A stretch of DNA of 12,338 bases from JAGOJE01 sp964553715 (GTDB lineage: Bacteria > Pseudomonadota > Alphaproteobacteria > Rickettsiales > Rickettsiaceae), in NCBI GenBank assembly GCA_964553715.1, contig CAZKKY010000026.1, positions 1-12,338 of the forward strand, in the 5' to 3' direction. Shown here in pieces: positions 1 through 7,658 of the stretch. Under the pieces are notes generated by a model, which did not search any database, was not told where the DNA came from, and saw only the letters and a program-made list of their open reading frames with translations. The position numbers and the translations under genes were made by a program. Each line of letters starts with the position of its first letter. Position 1 is the stretch's first letter.

Positions 1-3000
1 TGGCATTATTGAAGCAAATAACAATACTACAATAATCGGAGATATTGGATCTGATTATAGTATTAACCAAATCATTATAGATAGTGGTAAGACTCTTACA
101 TTGATCTCTGATAATATTAGTAGTCGTTCTTTAACATTTGTTGATAATACAGCTTCATTAATATTTGAAAGTGATCATTCTTATTCTTTTAATATAGAAA
201 CTAATATACTAGATGGAAATGTCAGGTTTAAAGGATCTGGGAATAATACTATTAATGCTCTTTTTGGAAGTACGGATAGCTATTTTAGTAGCTTAATAAT
301 TGAAGGTATAGGAACAAATACTTTTGTAAAACAAGGATATTTTATAGATTTTGCTTTTGCAACTCCTGTAAGTTCATCTGTGATATTTGCAGGAGGGGTA
401 AATATTACAAATGATATTATATTTAGTGCTCCAGGACAAAATATTACATTAGGAGGTACATCTCATATTGGTATTATTGACTTTAATGGTTATGATTCTA
501 CAGTAGTATTAGATAGTGATGCTGGTAATTTAATATTTAGCGGATCTATCACTAATTCTGTTGCTAACGGACATGGAAAGATTGAAATTCAGGGTTCTAA
601 TAGTGTTAATATTATAAGCCAAATTGGAGATAGCAATAATCCATTCCCTATTATCACCATAGGGTATGGTACACAAGCAATTTTTGATGCAAATTTATAT
701 GTAGATCAGATTAGTACATCTGGTGATAATATATTGTCTTTTAAAGGTGATGTGAATATTAGTAGTATAAATCTTGGAGATAATATTTCTACACTTGAGT
801 TTGACTCTAGCGTTTCTCAGGAAATTAATATAGCAACAAATTTTGATCCTCTTGTAAATGATTGTACTATATCTCTAACAGGAAAAGGATCACACGAAGT
901 GAATTTTGCTATTGGTAATAGTGATGATAGTTTAAAAGCGATTAATATAAGTGATGGTGCTAGTATTTTTAATCAAGATGTCTATGTAAAGACTATGAAC
1001 ATATCTGGTGATGATAGTGTTTCTAATTTTAAAACTAAGGCTGTTATAGATGATATAAATATTGTAGGAAATAATCATACTATTAGCTTTGTCACCGATT
1101 CTGTTATTACTAATGGGATGGATTTTGGTAATAGTACCAATAGTAAGATAGTATTAGACTTATCGGATGCTGATATTATTTTATCTGGAGGGATTATTTC
1201 AGATACTAATATAGGTAGTAGCAGTGCAACAATTGAAGTCACTGGAAATAATAATTTGACCTTAAATAATGATATAGGAAATGAGAGTCATCTTTTTGGT
1301 ACATTATCTATTTCTGGTAATTCAAATCATATATTTAACGGTAATATATATGTTAATAATTTAAATTTTGTAGGTGATGCTGGGGGTAATTTCAACGGAA
1401 ATGTTAAAGTGAGTAATTTAACTGTTGAAAATGGGGTGCTAAATTTTGCAGGCGCTGTTGATCTTTCTGACAGCAATTTGACAATTACTGCAAACGGTGT
1501 AGTAAACTTTTTAGCTAGCAGTACTGTAAATATTACTAATTACAATATTACTATTGGTAATGGCCAGGTAAATTTTGCAGGTGTTGTGATTGGAGGAGAA
1601 ATAAATTTTACAGAAGAGAGCTCTATAGCTACCGTCCTTAAAACAGGTAATATGTATAGTAAGGTGTATAATACATCAGGAAAAGCCAATGTTGGTATAT
1701 TAGAGTTGTCATCTCCTAGTGTAGTATTGACTAAAAATGTTGGTACTAGTGATCCTAATGGTTCTATAAATGAGATTCAAATAGGAACTACAGATATCGC
1801 CACTACTCTTACCGCGAAAAACGAAATATATTCATATAAAACAACATTTATGAACTCAGATTCTGTATTGAAATTTGTTACAGAAATTCCTATTCAAACA
1901 AATGTTGTAGCAAGTCAGCCTGGATTTGGAACTATTGACTCTAGTTCATATGATTCTAATATTAATGGCAATATAGGTAGCACAAATCTTCCTATAGGTA
2001 ATATAATAGTAGGTAGTAACAGTGCTAGTTATAATTTAAATGTATATGGTAATGTTTATGCTAATCAGATAAATTTAAATAATACAGATTCTGGCATCAT
2101 ATTCCGTAGTGCGGGTAATTCAGTTGTTAGTAATGTTGTAGCTGCACAAAATAACTATGGCATCATTGATGCAAGTTTTTATAGCGGTAGCTTAGTTGGA
2201 GCGATAGGATCAAGCGCAAATACTCTAAAGAAAATCAAAGTTGGTAGTGGTAATACGATAAACCTTTCAGGCGGAAATGTGCATGTTAATGAAATATATT
2301 TTGAAGATACGACATCTGTTATTGCTCTGTCTGGCTCTACTAATCAAACTTTGAAAGTTTATTCAGGAATTAATCCAGCAAATAGCAATAATAATGGTAT
2401 TTTGAGAATTGAGGGTTCTGGAAACTGGACGATTAATAATGTAGTTGGAACTGCAGGTAAATTATTTGATACACTATATCTTTCTTCTACCGGTAGTAAT
2501 AATTTTACTCAGCATGCTTATTTACAAAATGTGACATTGGATGAAGGAAGTGCGGGCTCTATGACGTTTGATGCAGGAGTAGATATTTTAAATAAGGTAA
2601 TATTTACTGCTAAAAATCAAACGATTAATTTGGGATCTACTTCTACCTTCACCGGAGGGGTAGATTTTAATGGTAATTTAGCAAATATTATATTAGATAC
2701 GACTTCTGGTGATTTGTCATTTAACGGCTCTATTACATCTTCAGATGGAAGTGCTGGTAAAGTAACCATAAATGGAAGTAATACTGCAACTCTTGTAAAT
2801 TCCATAGGAACAGATAATACAAACAGAGTATCAGAAATTATAATTTCTTCTGGTTCTAAAGCGATATTTTCTTCTGATGTAAATGCATCTAGTATTACTC
2901 TGTCGAATAGTTCTGCTTCTTTTAATAGTAATGTAAATTCTAATATTTCTATTACTGATGCAAATGGTATTATAATTGTAGCAGATGGTAAGGCTATTAC

Positions 3001-5797
3001 AGGAACGGTAGATGGGCCTGGTAATATTACATTAAATGGTAGCTCGTCTATTAAGGGAGCTGTAGGATCTAACATTGCTCTAACTCTTATAAATAGTGGT
3101 ATCAGCGGAGGTAAATCTACTTTTACTGGTCCTGTTAAAGCTGGTACTATTAATGTTGGATCTGGCGCTGCTAGTTTTGAAGATAATATAACAGGTAATA
3201 TTTCTCTTACTGATGTAAATGGATATGCAACAATAGCAAATAGTAAGAATATTACTGGTAATATTGATGGCCCTGGCTCTCTTATATTAAATGGAGGTTC
3301 ATCAGTTAGTGGAACAGTGGGCTCTTCTAGTGCACTTAGCCTTATCAAAATAAACAATGGAACGAATACTTTTAACAATAGTGTTACATCTGGTAGTTTA
3401 ACTATAGATGGATCTTCAGGTTCTGCAGTTTTCAATAAAGCTGTTAATATTACAAAAGGATTAGTATTTACATCATCAGGACAATCATTGATCTTTAATG
3501 ATGCAATCAATATAGCTTCTAACGATTTTGCCGGATTTGCAAGTACTATTACCGTGAATAAAGAGAACGCTATCTCATCGGTTAGTATTATTAACAGCGG
3601 ATCGTCAGGAAGTGGTACACTGATTTTAGGATCTAATCAAACTTTAGGTAAAGATATTGCTACTAGTACTAATACTATTTCTGAGGTTAGAGTCGCTGGT
3701 GCATATAGTCTTGCAGCGAATGGAAAAACTATTAATGCAAAATCTATTACTAATATAGGTGGCGGCGGAAGTTTAACTCTAGATACTAGCTATAATGGTA
3801 CTATTGGAGATGCTAGTAATTTATTTAAGAATGTAACTATTGCTTCTAGTACTAAAGTAGATAATTTATACGCAAATACTATTAACGTCACAAGTGGTTC
3901 TCTTGAGGTTAGAAGTAATTTAGGAGGTAATGTTGTTTTATCACAAAACAGTAATGTTACTTTAGGTTCTTCTGCTGTCTTTAATAGTACTATTGATGGT
4001 CCTGGTACCTTTACTTTCCAAGGAGGGTATAATTTTGCCAAAGATATAGGTACTAATACTACAGTTGGTACTTTATCATTAGCACAAGGACAAAAATATG
4101 AAATTAATACTGCAAAAGTTAATGCCAATATTACTGTAGGTACAGGATCTTCGATTACAGTTGGTCAATCTAATGTTACTCTTAACTCTTTGACAGCAAG
4201 TAGTGTAACATTGAATCTAGGTACGAATTATTTACGTCTATCTTCTGGTGGTAAGTTCACAGGTGATACTGTTCTTAATATGTCAGTTGGTAGTTCTTCT
4301 AGCGGAGCGATATATGTTGATGGTGGAACTCTAGATCTTTCAGGACAGAATTCTATCACAATATCTGTAAATCAGTCGAGCATGGTAAATAATACTAATA
4401 TACCAGTTTTTGTTAATAGTGGTGGTAATATACTGAATTTTGCAGGTGTTGTGAAAGTTGATAATACATCTTCTATTGTAAAATGGAACTATGACTCATC
4501 TAGTCAATCTCTTACAGCTGTTCCTAACAGTAGCCAAATTAGTCAATTATTATCTAGTAGTAATGGAGATACTGCTTTATTTGATCAAAATAATACTGGT
4601 GATGCACTACAAACAGCTATCATGATAAATATGATTCAAGATCCTGTAGCACAAAAGCAAGCAATTGAGTCTTTGCAACCTATTATAAAGTCATCAGAAA
4701 TATCTACTGCCGTATCTAATTCACTAATATCATCACTGTATTCTCATTTAGATAACATTTCCATCTCCCAAGTTATTCTAGATTCAGGAAGTAGTAGTAG
4801 CATTGACTCTGGAGGCTCGTTTGGTTCTGGAGCTGCTCCAGAAATGACTACTAGCGATAGTGCGGGTGGAGGGGTGACTAGTGGAAAAGATAATGAGCTT
4901 AACTATGATGGAGATGTTATAGGAGCTTCTGGAGATTCTGAGATCCCTATGGGAGCTTGGTCTTCTGCATTTAGCGCTAATTCCTCACAAGCTGCTCTTG
5001 CTAAATTTTCTGGCAATAAATCTAAATTATCTGGAATTACGCTTGGTTGGGATGCTAAAGTTTCTGATAAATTTATAGTAGGTATTGCAGGTACTCTAGC
5101 AAATGTAAATCTAAAGGGTACTGGCTCTATAGAAAATAGTACAAAATCTAATAGTTGGAAGTTGTCTTTATATGGAGTATATGACATAGGAAATGGTTTG
5201 TTTACTAGGGGTATATTATCTTATGGAGAATCTGACATTACTGCAAAATCTAACAGGGTAACGGCTGTATCTTTAGGTATGGTTAGTGGCATTTCAGAGG
5301 TAACTGGTAATTATAAAAATCAAAATTTTTCACTAGATGCTGCATTAGGTTATAATAAAGTGCTATGGCGTAAAATTATGATGACTCCTAGTATTGGTCT
5401 AACTTATCAAGGTGATAAAGATAATGGATATAATGAAAAGGGTGGTGGAATAACCAACAGATCAATTAAAGCTAAAAAATATGATAAAATCACTAGCAAT
5501 TTCTCTTTAGGATTTGCTATGAATAAAAAAATTGCAGGAATGATATGGACTCCAGAAATTCATGGTTCTATAAATCATAGAATAGCAGCACATAAAGCTG
5601 TTACTATGAGTAAAATGGATGGTAGTGCAAATTATACTCGTACCTCATCTTATGAAAATCCAACTATGTATGGTGTTGGTATGAGTGTCAACATAAGACA
5701 AAGTGCTATGTATAGTTTTGGTGCAGGATATGACCTAAAAATGAGTAATAAATATATTGGTCGTCAGGCATATGTGAAGATGAGAGTGAATTTCTAG
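1..5797 (+). CDS. Sca/rOmp-family autotransporter outer-membrane protein (5' partial)
   Basis: This is a surface-exposed type V secretion (autotransporter) protein; family members act in host-cell adhesion and invasion. The frame is open from the first base of the window, with codons starting at position 2, so the true start and signal peptide lie upstream. The TTG at 101 is only an internal codon. About 1,930 residues are visible. Positions 2 to ~4600 encode a Gly/Ser/Asn/Thr-rich passenger of repeated short beta-strands with NxxG turns, as expected for a beta-helix, with only one cysteine noticed (codon near 870). A helical linker with the motif AIESLQP follows (~4660-4780), then a Gly/Ser hinge (~4785-4900). 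From the GAWSS motif at ~4949 to the stop there is a ~282-residue beta-barrel that resembles rickettsial Sca/OmpB barrels: a GITLGWD strand, LYGVYDI, MIWTPEIHG, and a terminal VKMRVNF ending in Phe. Which Sca subfamily it belongs to cannot be decided, because the N-terminus is missing. Confidence 0.93.
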   Translation, partial: GIIEANNNTTIIGDIGSDYSINQIIIDSGKTLTLISDNISSRSLTFVDNTASLIFESDHSYSFNIETNILDGNVRFKGSGNNTINALFGSTDSYFSSLIIEGIGTNTFVKQGYFIDFAFATPVSSSVIFAGGVNITNDIIFSAPGQNITLGGTSHIGIIDFNGYDSTVVLDSDAGNLIFSGSITNSVANGHGKIEIQGSNSVNIISQIGDSNNPFPIITIGYGTQAIFDANLYVDQISTSGDNILSFKGDVNISSINLGDNISTLEFDSSVSQEINIATNFDPLVNDCTISLTGKGSHEVNFAIGNSDDSLKAINISDGASIFNQDVYVKTMNISGDDSVSNFKTKAVIDDINIVGNNHTISFVTDSVITNGMDFGNSTNSKIVLDLSDADIILSGGIISDTNIGSSSATIEVTGNNNLTLNNDIGNESHLFGTLSISGNSNHIFNGNIYVNNLNFVGDAGGNFNGNVKVSNLTVENGVLNFAGAVDLSDSNLTITANGVVNFLASSTVNITNYNITIGNGQVNFAGVVIGGEINFTEESSIATVLKTGNMYSKVYNTSGKANVGILELSSPSVVLTKNVGTSDPNGSINEIQIGTTDIATTLTAKNEIYSYKTTFMNSDSVLKFVTEIPIQTNVVASQPGFGTIDSSSYDSNINGNIGSTNLPIGNIIVGSNSASYNLNVYGNVYANQINLNNTDSGIIFRSAGNSVVSNVVAAQNNYGIIDASFYSGSLVGAIGSSANTLKKIKVGSGNTINLSGGNVHVNEIYFEDTTSVIALSGSTNQTLKVYSGINPANSNNNGILRIEGSGNWTINNVVGTAGKLFDTLYLSSTGSNNFTQHAYLQNVTLDEGSAGSMTFDAGVDILNKVIFTAKNQTINLGSTSTFTGGVDFNGNLANIILDTTSGDLSFNGSITSSDGSAGKVTINGSNTATLVNSIGTDNTNRVSEIIISSGSKAIFSSDVNASSITLSNSSASFNSNVNSNISITDANGIIIVADGKAITGTVDGPGNITLNGSSSIKGAVGSNIALTLINSGISGGKSTFTGPVKAGTINVGSGAASFEDNITGNISLTDVNGYATIANSKNITGNIDGPGSLILNGGSSVSGTVGSSSALSLIKINNGTNTFNNSVTSGSLTIDGSSGSAVFNKAVNITKGLVFTSSGQSLIFNDAINIASNDFAGFASTITVNKENAISSVSIINSGSSGSGTLILGSNQTLGKDIATSTNTISEVRVAGAYSLAANGKTINAKSITNIGGGGSLTLDTSYNGTIGDASNLFKNVTIASSTKVDNLYANTINVTSGSLEVRSNLGGNVVLSQNSNVTLGSSAVFNSTIDGPGTFTFQGGYNFAKDIGTNTTVGTLSLAQGQKYEINTAKVNANITVGTGSSITVGQSNVTLNSLTASSVTLNLGTNYLRLSSGGKFTGDTVLNMSVGSSSSGAIYVDGGTLDLSGQNSITISVNQSSMVNNTNIPVFVNSGGNILNFAGVVKVDNTSSIVKWNYDSSSQSLTAVPNSSQISQLLSSSNGDTALFDQNNTGDALQTAIMINMIQDPVAQKQAIESLQPIIKSSEISTAVSNSLISSLYSHLDNISISQVILDSGSSSSIDSGGSFGSGAAPEMTTSDSAGGGVTSGKDNELNYDGDVIGASGDSEIPMGAWSSAFSANSSQAALAKFSGNKSKLSGITLGWDAKVSDKFIVGIAGTLANVNLKGTGSIENSTKSNSWKLSLYGVYDIGNGLFTRGILSYGESDITAKSNRVTAVSLGMVSGISEVTGNYKNQNFSLDAALGYNKVLWRKIMMTPSIGLTYQGDKDNGYNEKGGGITNRSIKAKKYDKITSNFSLGFAMNKKIAGMIWTPEIHGSINHRIAAHKAVTMSKMDGSANYTRTSSYENPTMYGVGMSVNIRQSAMYSFGAGYDLKMSNKYIGRQAYVKMRVNF
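233..763 (+). repeat. Long passenger repeat, copy 1
   Basis: This stretch of about 177 codons of the autotransporter passenger recurs at about 2414-2950. Shared features in the same order are a GSGN-x-TIN start, a VIFxAGxD/N segment, NITLG/NQTINLG, GxxDFNG, LxFxGSIT, KIEIQGSN/KVTINGSN, and a closing NIS. The match is at protein level and the DNA has diverged, so this is an old internal duplication. Confidence 0.75.
1901..2371 (+). repeat. Tandem ~77-80-residue passenger repeats
   Basis: Two consecutive units of the autotransporter passenger begin with NVVASQ (1901) and NVVAAQ (2132), spaced 231 bp. Each continues with a GxID motif, a GxIGS turn, an I-x-VGS strand and a valine/asparagine-rich strand. 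A third related unit begins at about 2372 with NPANSNNNG and merges into the second copy of the long repeat. The pattern, a strand-rich unit with G-x-IG turns, resembles the repeats of rickettsial OmpB/OmpA passengers. Confidence 0.7.
2414..2950 (+). repeat. Long passenger repeat, copy 2
   Basis: This is the second copy of the segment at 233-763, offset by 2,181 bp (727 codons). It starts GSGNWTIN and runs through GVDFNG, LSFNGSIT and KVTINGSN to a closing NIS. It is similar at protein level and diverged at DNA level. Confidence 0.75.
2939..3450 (+). repeat. Tandem DGPG-type passenger repeats
   Basis: Two adjacent ~85-residue units are aligned on the DGPG motif, at 3011 and 3266, exactly 255 bp apart. 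Each has NISxTDxNG, an AxxKxITGxxDGPG core, xLNGxSS, a GxVGS turn and a later GxxxF strand. A third, more diverged DGPG core lies at 3995 (STIDGPGTF). The motif is probably a tight turn repeated along the passenger beta-helix. Confidence 0.7.
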
Positions 5798-5815
5798 GCT
5801 AATACCTATAAACCC

Positions 5816-5842
5816 ATACAATTAGGTAAATTTTGATTGTAT
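5816..5842 (+). terminator. Weak hairpin after the autotransporter gene
   Basis: The sequence ATACAAT (5816-5822) pairs with ATTGTAT (5836-5842), a 7-bp A/T-rich stem with a 13-nt loop, 19 nt after the autotransporter stop codon. No T-tract follows it, so it is at best a weak terminator or an mRNA 3'-end stabiliser. The 115-bp gap leaves co-transcription with the next gene possible. Confidence 0.2.
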
Positions 5843-5871
5843 TAATTCACATTTATTATTATAACAAGAGC

Positions 5872-5911
5872 TTCACACTATAAATTATAAAATTTAAACT
5901 TAGTATATAAT
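5872..5911 (+). promoter_or_regulatory. Candidate promoter of the sulfotransferase gene
   Basis: A TTCACA box (5872-5877) is followed after 17 bp by TAAACT (5895-5900), which would start the RNA about 6 nt before the ATG. A perfect TATAAT also lies at 5906-5911, directly against the ATG at 5913, but it has no -35 partner. No Shine-Dalgarno sequence precedes the ATG, so the mRNA could be leaderless or nearly so. Such hexamers are common by chance in A+T-rich DNA. Confidence 0.2.
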
Positions 5912-5912
5912 A

Positions 5913-6965
5913 ATGCTTGTAAAATTCATACTAGTAATGCTCTCTGTTTTAGTATCTCTAACTACATCCAATGCTCTAGCAGAAGCTATAAGTAAAAAAA
6001 ATACATCTTATTCTGGTAATAGATTAGAAGTATTACCATTATTAAAATTATCATCTAATAAATTTAGCAAAGACAATATAATTTTTTTGCATCCTCCTAA
6101 AGTAGGGGGAACGAACATAGTACAAGTAATGAAGTCTATAAAATCTATTAAAAGTCGTAGGTTTGCTGTTCCTAGAATCAAAGATAGATCACCAATATTA
6201 ATAACAGATGGCTGGATAGGAGGGCTTTCTGTATTGAAAGAACAATGCAAAAACGAACATAAAAATGATTGTGAAAAATATAAATTTTTAAGTGGGCATT
6301 TTCCATTCGGAGCACATAATTACTTAAATGGACAGTATAAATATGTTACATTAATTCGTGATCCTTTGTTAAGAGAATTATCGTCCATTAATTTTGACTA
6401 CCAAAGAGGATACATCACCAATAAAAAACAAGCATTAAACTACCTAATGAATATAGCTATTGATAATCCTCAAACTAGATTATTAGCAGGAGAACAATAC
6501 ATGTCTGGTCCATGTGATGAAAAAACGTTGGAAATAGCAAAAAGAAACCTTAACAATAAATTTTTATTAGTTGGAGTTACAGAAGAGACAAATTCTTTTA
6601 TTCAGGTTTTATTATCAGTTCTAGAACTAGAGCCTATAGCAATAAGTAAAGCACAAATCACAGGAAAAAAAGTTATCCATAGGTTAGAATTAAAAACACA
6701 AAAACAACTTTTACAAAAACATAAATATGACCAGCTTCTTTACGAACACGCCAAGTTTTTATGGAATCAATGGAAACAAGATAATATTATAGGTATTATA
6801 CCTATTGAGGAATCAAAAAAAATACTTACCATCCTACCAGATTTTGCAAACACACATACCCCATGCCGTATGACACAACTAGAGATACAGAAACATAACC
6901 TTTCATACCCTGTTGGATCAAAAACTAAAATACATCAAATGCATCAAGGTGTAGATAAAAAATAG
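5913..6965 (+). CDS. Exported sulfotransferase family 2-like protein
   Basis: This is a probable PAPS-dependent sulfotransferase of the carbohydrate/2-O-sulfotransferase-like group (350 aa). The 5'-phosphosulfate-binding loop is at residues 57-67 (IFLHPPKVGGT), equivalent to the family's HxPKTGGT. The LSGHFPFG segment (126-133) matches the conserved GH motif ahead of the 3'-phosphate-binding motif, which is LIRDPLLRELSS (147-158) with R149 and S157 in the usual places. The following DNPQTRLLAG (184-193) and the NLNNKFLLVGVTE block (213-225) are typical of bacterial family members. The N-terminus (residues 1-25: Lys, a hydrophobic core, then ALA before EA) looks like a Sec signal peptide with cleavage near residue 23. 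It could instead be an uncleaved type II anchor, as in eukaryotic Golgi sulfotransferases. There is no good ribosome-binding site; Met1 is preferred over Met9 because it keeps the basic n-region. The gene lies 115 bp downstream of the autotransporter on the same strand. The acceptor substrate is unknown. Confidence 0.82.
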   Translation: MLVKFILVMLSVLVSLTTSNALAEAISKKNTSYSGNRLEVLPLLKLSSNKFSKDNIIFLHPPKVGGTNIVQVMKSIKSIKSRRFAVPRIKDRSPILITDGWIGGLSVLKEQCKNEHKNDCEKYKFLSGHFPFGAHNYLNGQYKYVTLIRDPLLRELSSINFDYQRGYITNKKQALNYLMNIAIDNPQTRLLAGEQYMSGPCDEKTLEIAKRNLNNKFLLVGVTEETNSFIQVLLSVLELEPIAISKAQITGKKVIHRLELKTQKQLLQKHKYDQLLYEHAKFLWNQWKQDNIIGIIPIEESKKILTILPDFANTHTPCRMTQLEIQKHNLSYPVGSKTKIHQMHQGVDKK

Positions 6966-7023
6966 CATTATTATTTTATGATATTAGGAAAACCTATTGT
7001 TGATACAAGAAGCAATTAATAGT

Positions 7024-7656
7024 CTAAATATCTATATATTCTTTTATGAATGGTATGGTGATTTTTTTCTTGTAGGAACTAGATATGGAGTCTAATAGTG
7101 ACACTGTATCCTTTATATTTTTATAATCACGAGTTATTCTGGAAGCTAGGTAATCTATTACTTTAACTGGTACTTTCATAGATCTTTTAGAGAAAGCACG
7201 AATTAGTAGTATTCTAATCATATCTTGATCAGGTCTATAAATCCGCACTATATTGACAGAATTAATACGAGATTTTAGATCATTTAAAGAGAAATTTGGA
7301 ATAGAAGAGGATGTCATAAGAAGAAACTTACCTTCCTCATGGCAGTGATTAAATAGATGAAGTAACAATGTTTGATCGTAGTTTTCTATATTATCTATTA
7401 ATATATTACTAGGCTTTGTATCAATTGTTATATTTATTTCGGCTTTAAATTTTTGGGCCCATATAGATGCTAGATGGCTTTTACCAGATGATTTGTCTCC
7501 TAGAAGTAATAGCGCTTTAGGATATGGCATAACCCCCCAAAGACTAGGAAAATTTTTAATTATTAGATTATAAGCATCTATATTAGAAGAAGAGACGATA
7601 TAATTTTCTTCTAGAAAATCTTCTACTTCACAGAAGTTTAAGTTATATTGTAACAC
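7024..7656 (-). CDS. hdaA: DnaA-related regulator of replication initiation (HdaA/Hda-like)
   Basis: This 210-aa protein is a single DnaA-type AAA+ domain with no C-terminal DNA-binding domain, the architecture of Hda/HdaA. Hda acts with the DNA-loaded beta sliding clamp to stimulate ATP hydrolysis by DnaA and so limits re-initiation. Visible motifs are Walker A GDKSSGKS (53-60), Walker B ILIDNIE (85-91), sensor I LLMTSSS (112-118) and the LKSRIN box VII with Arg130 as candidate arginine finger. Residues 3-8 (QYNLNF) fit the clamp-binding hexapeptide QxxLxF at the N-terminus, where Hda proteins carry it; this also supports the GTG start. In sensor II the usual Arg appears to be Lys179 (YKNIKDT). 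The start lies 2 nt after the permease stop codon, so translation is probably coupled. A permease-hdaA pair is a common alphaproteobacterial arrangement. Confidence 0.85.
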   Translation of the reverse strand: MLQYNLNFCEVEDFLEENYIVSSSNIDAYNLIIKNFPSLWGVMPYPKALLLLGDKSSGKSHLASIWAQKFKAEINITIDTKPSNILIDNIENYDQTLLLHLFNHCHEEGKFLLMTSSSIPNFSLNDLKSRINSVNIVRIYRPDQDMIRILLIRAFSKRSMKVPVKVIDYLASRITRDYKNIKDTVSLLDSISSSYKKKITIPFIKEYIDI

Positions 7657-7658
7657 GG

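Noticed and set aside
101..103. TTG as the start of the autotransporter gene
   Set aside because: The frame is open to the window edge with passenger-like residues. No signal peptide follows the TTG and no ribosome-binding site precedes it.
2617..3510. Long open frame on the minus strand inside the autotransporter gene (297 codons)
   Set aside because: It is antisense to the clearly coding passenger. Its composition, rich in Pro/Leu/Val/Glu, mirrors the complement of Gly/Asn/Thr codons, and no known domain is visible.
1..4600. Regular repeats suggesting a CRISPR array or satellite DNA
   Set aside because: The repeats are codon-phased and conserved only at protein level with variable lengths. 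They are passenger repeats of an autotransporter.
3790..5187. Two further minus-strand open frames opposite the autotransporter (3790-4128 and 4903-5187)
   Set aside because: They are shadows of the plus-strand coding frame, with no ribosome-binding site or recognisable domain.
6008..6250. Minus-strand open frame opposite the sulfotransferase gene
   Set aside because: It lies over the PAPS-binding region of a well-supported gene and has no features of its own.
6966..7023. Possible terminator between the convergent sulfotransferase and hdaA genes (ATTAGG-AAAA-CCTATT)
   Set aside because: The stem pairs only about four bases before mismatches, and there is no T-tract on either side.
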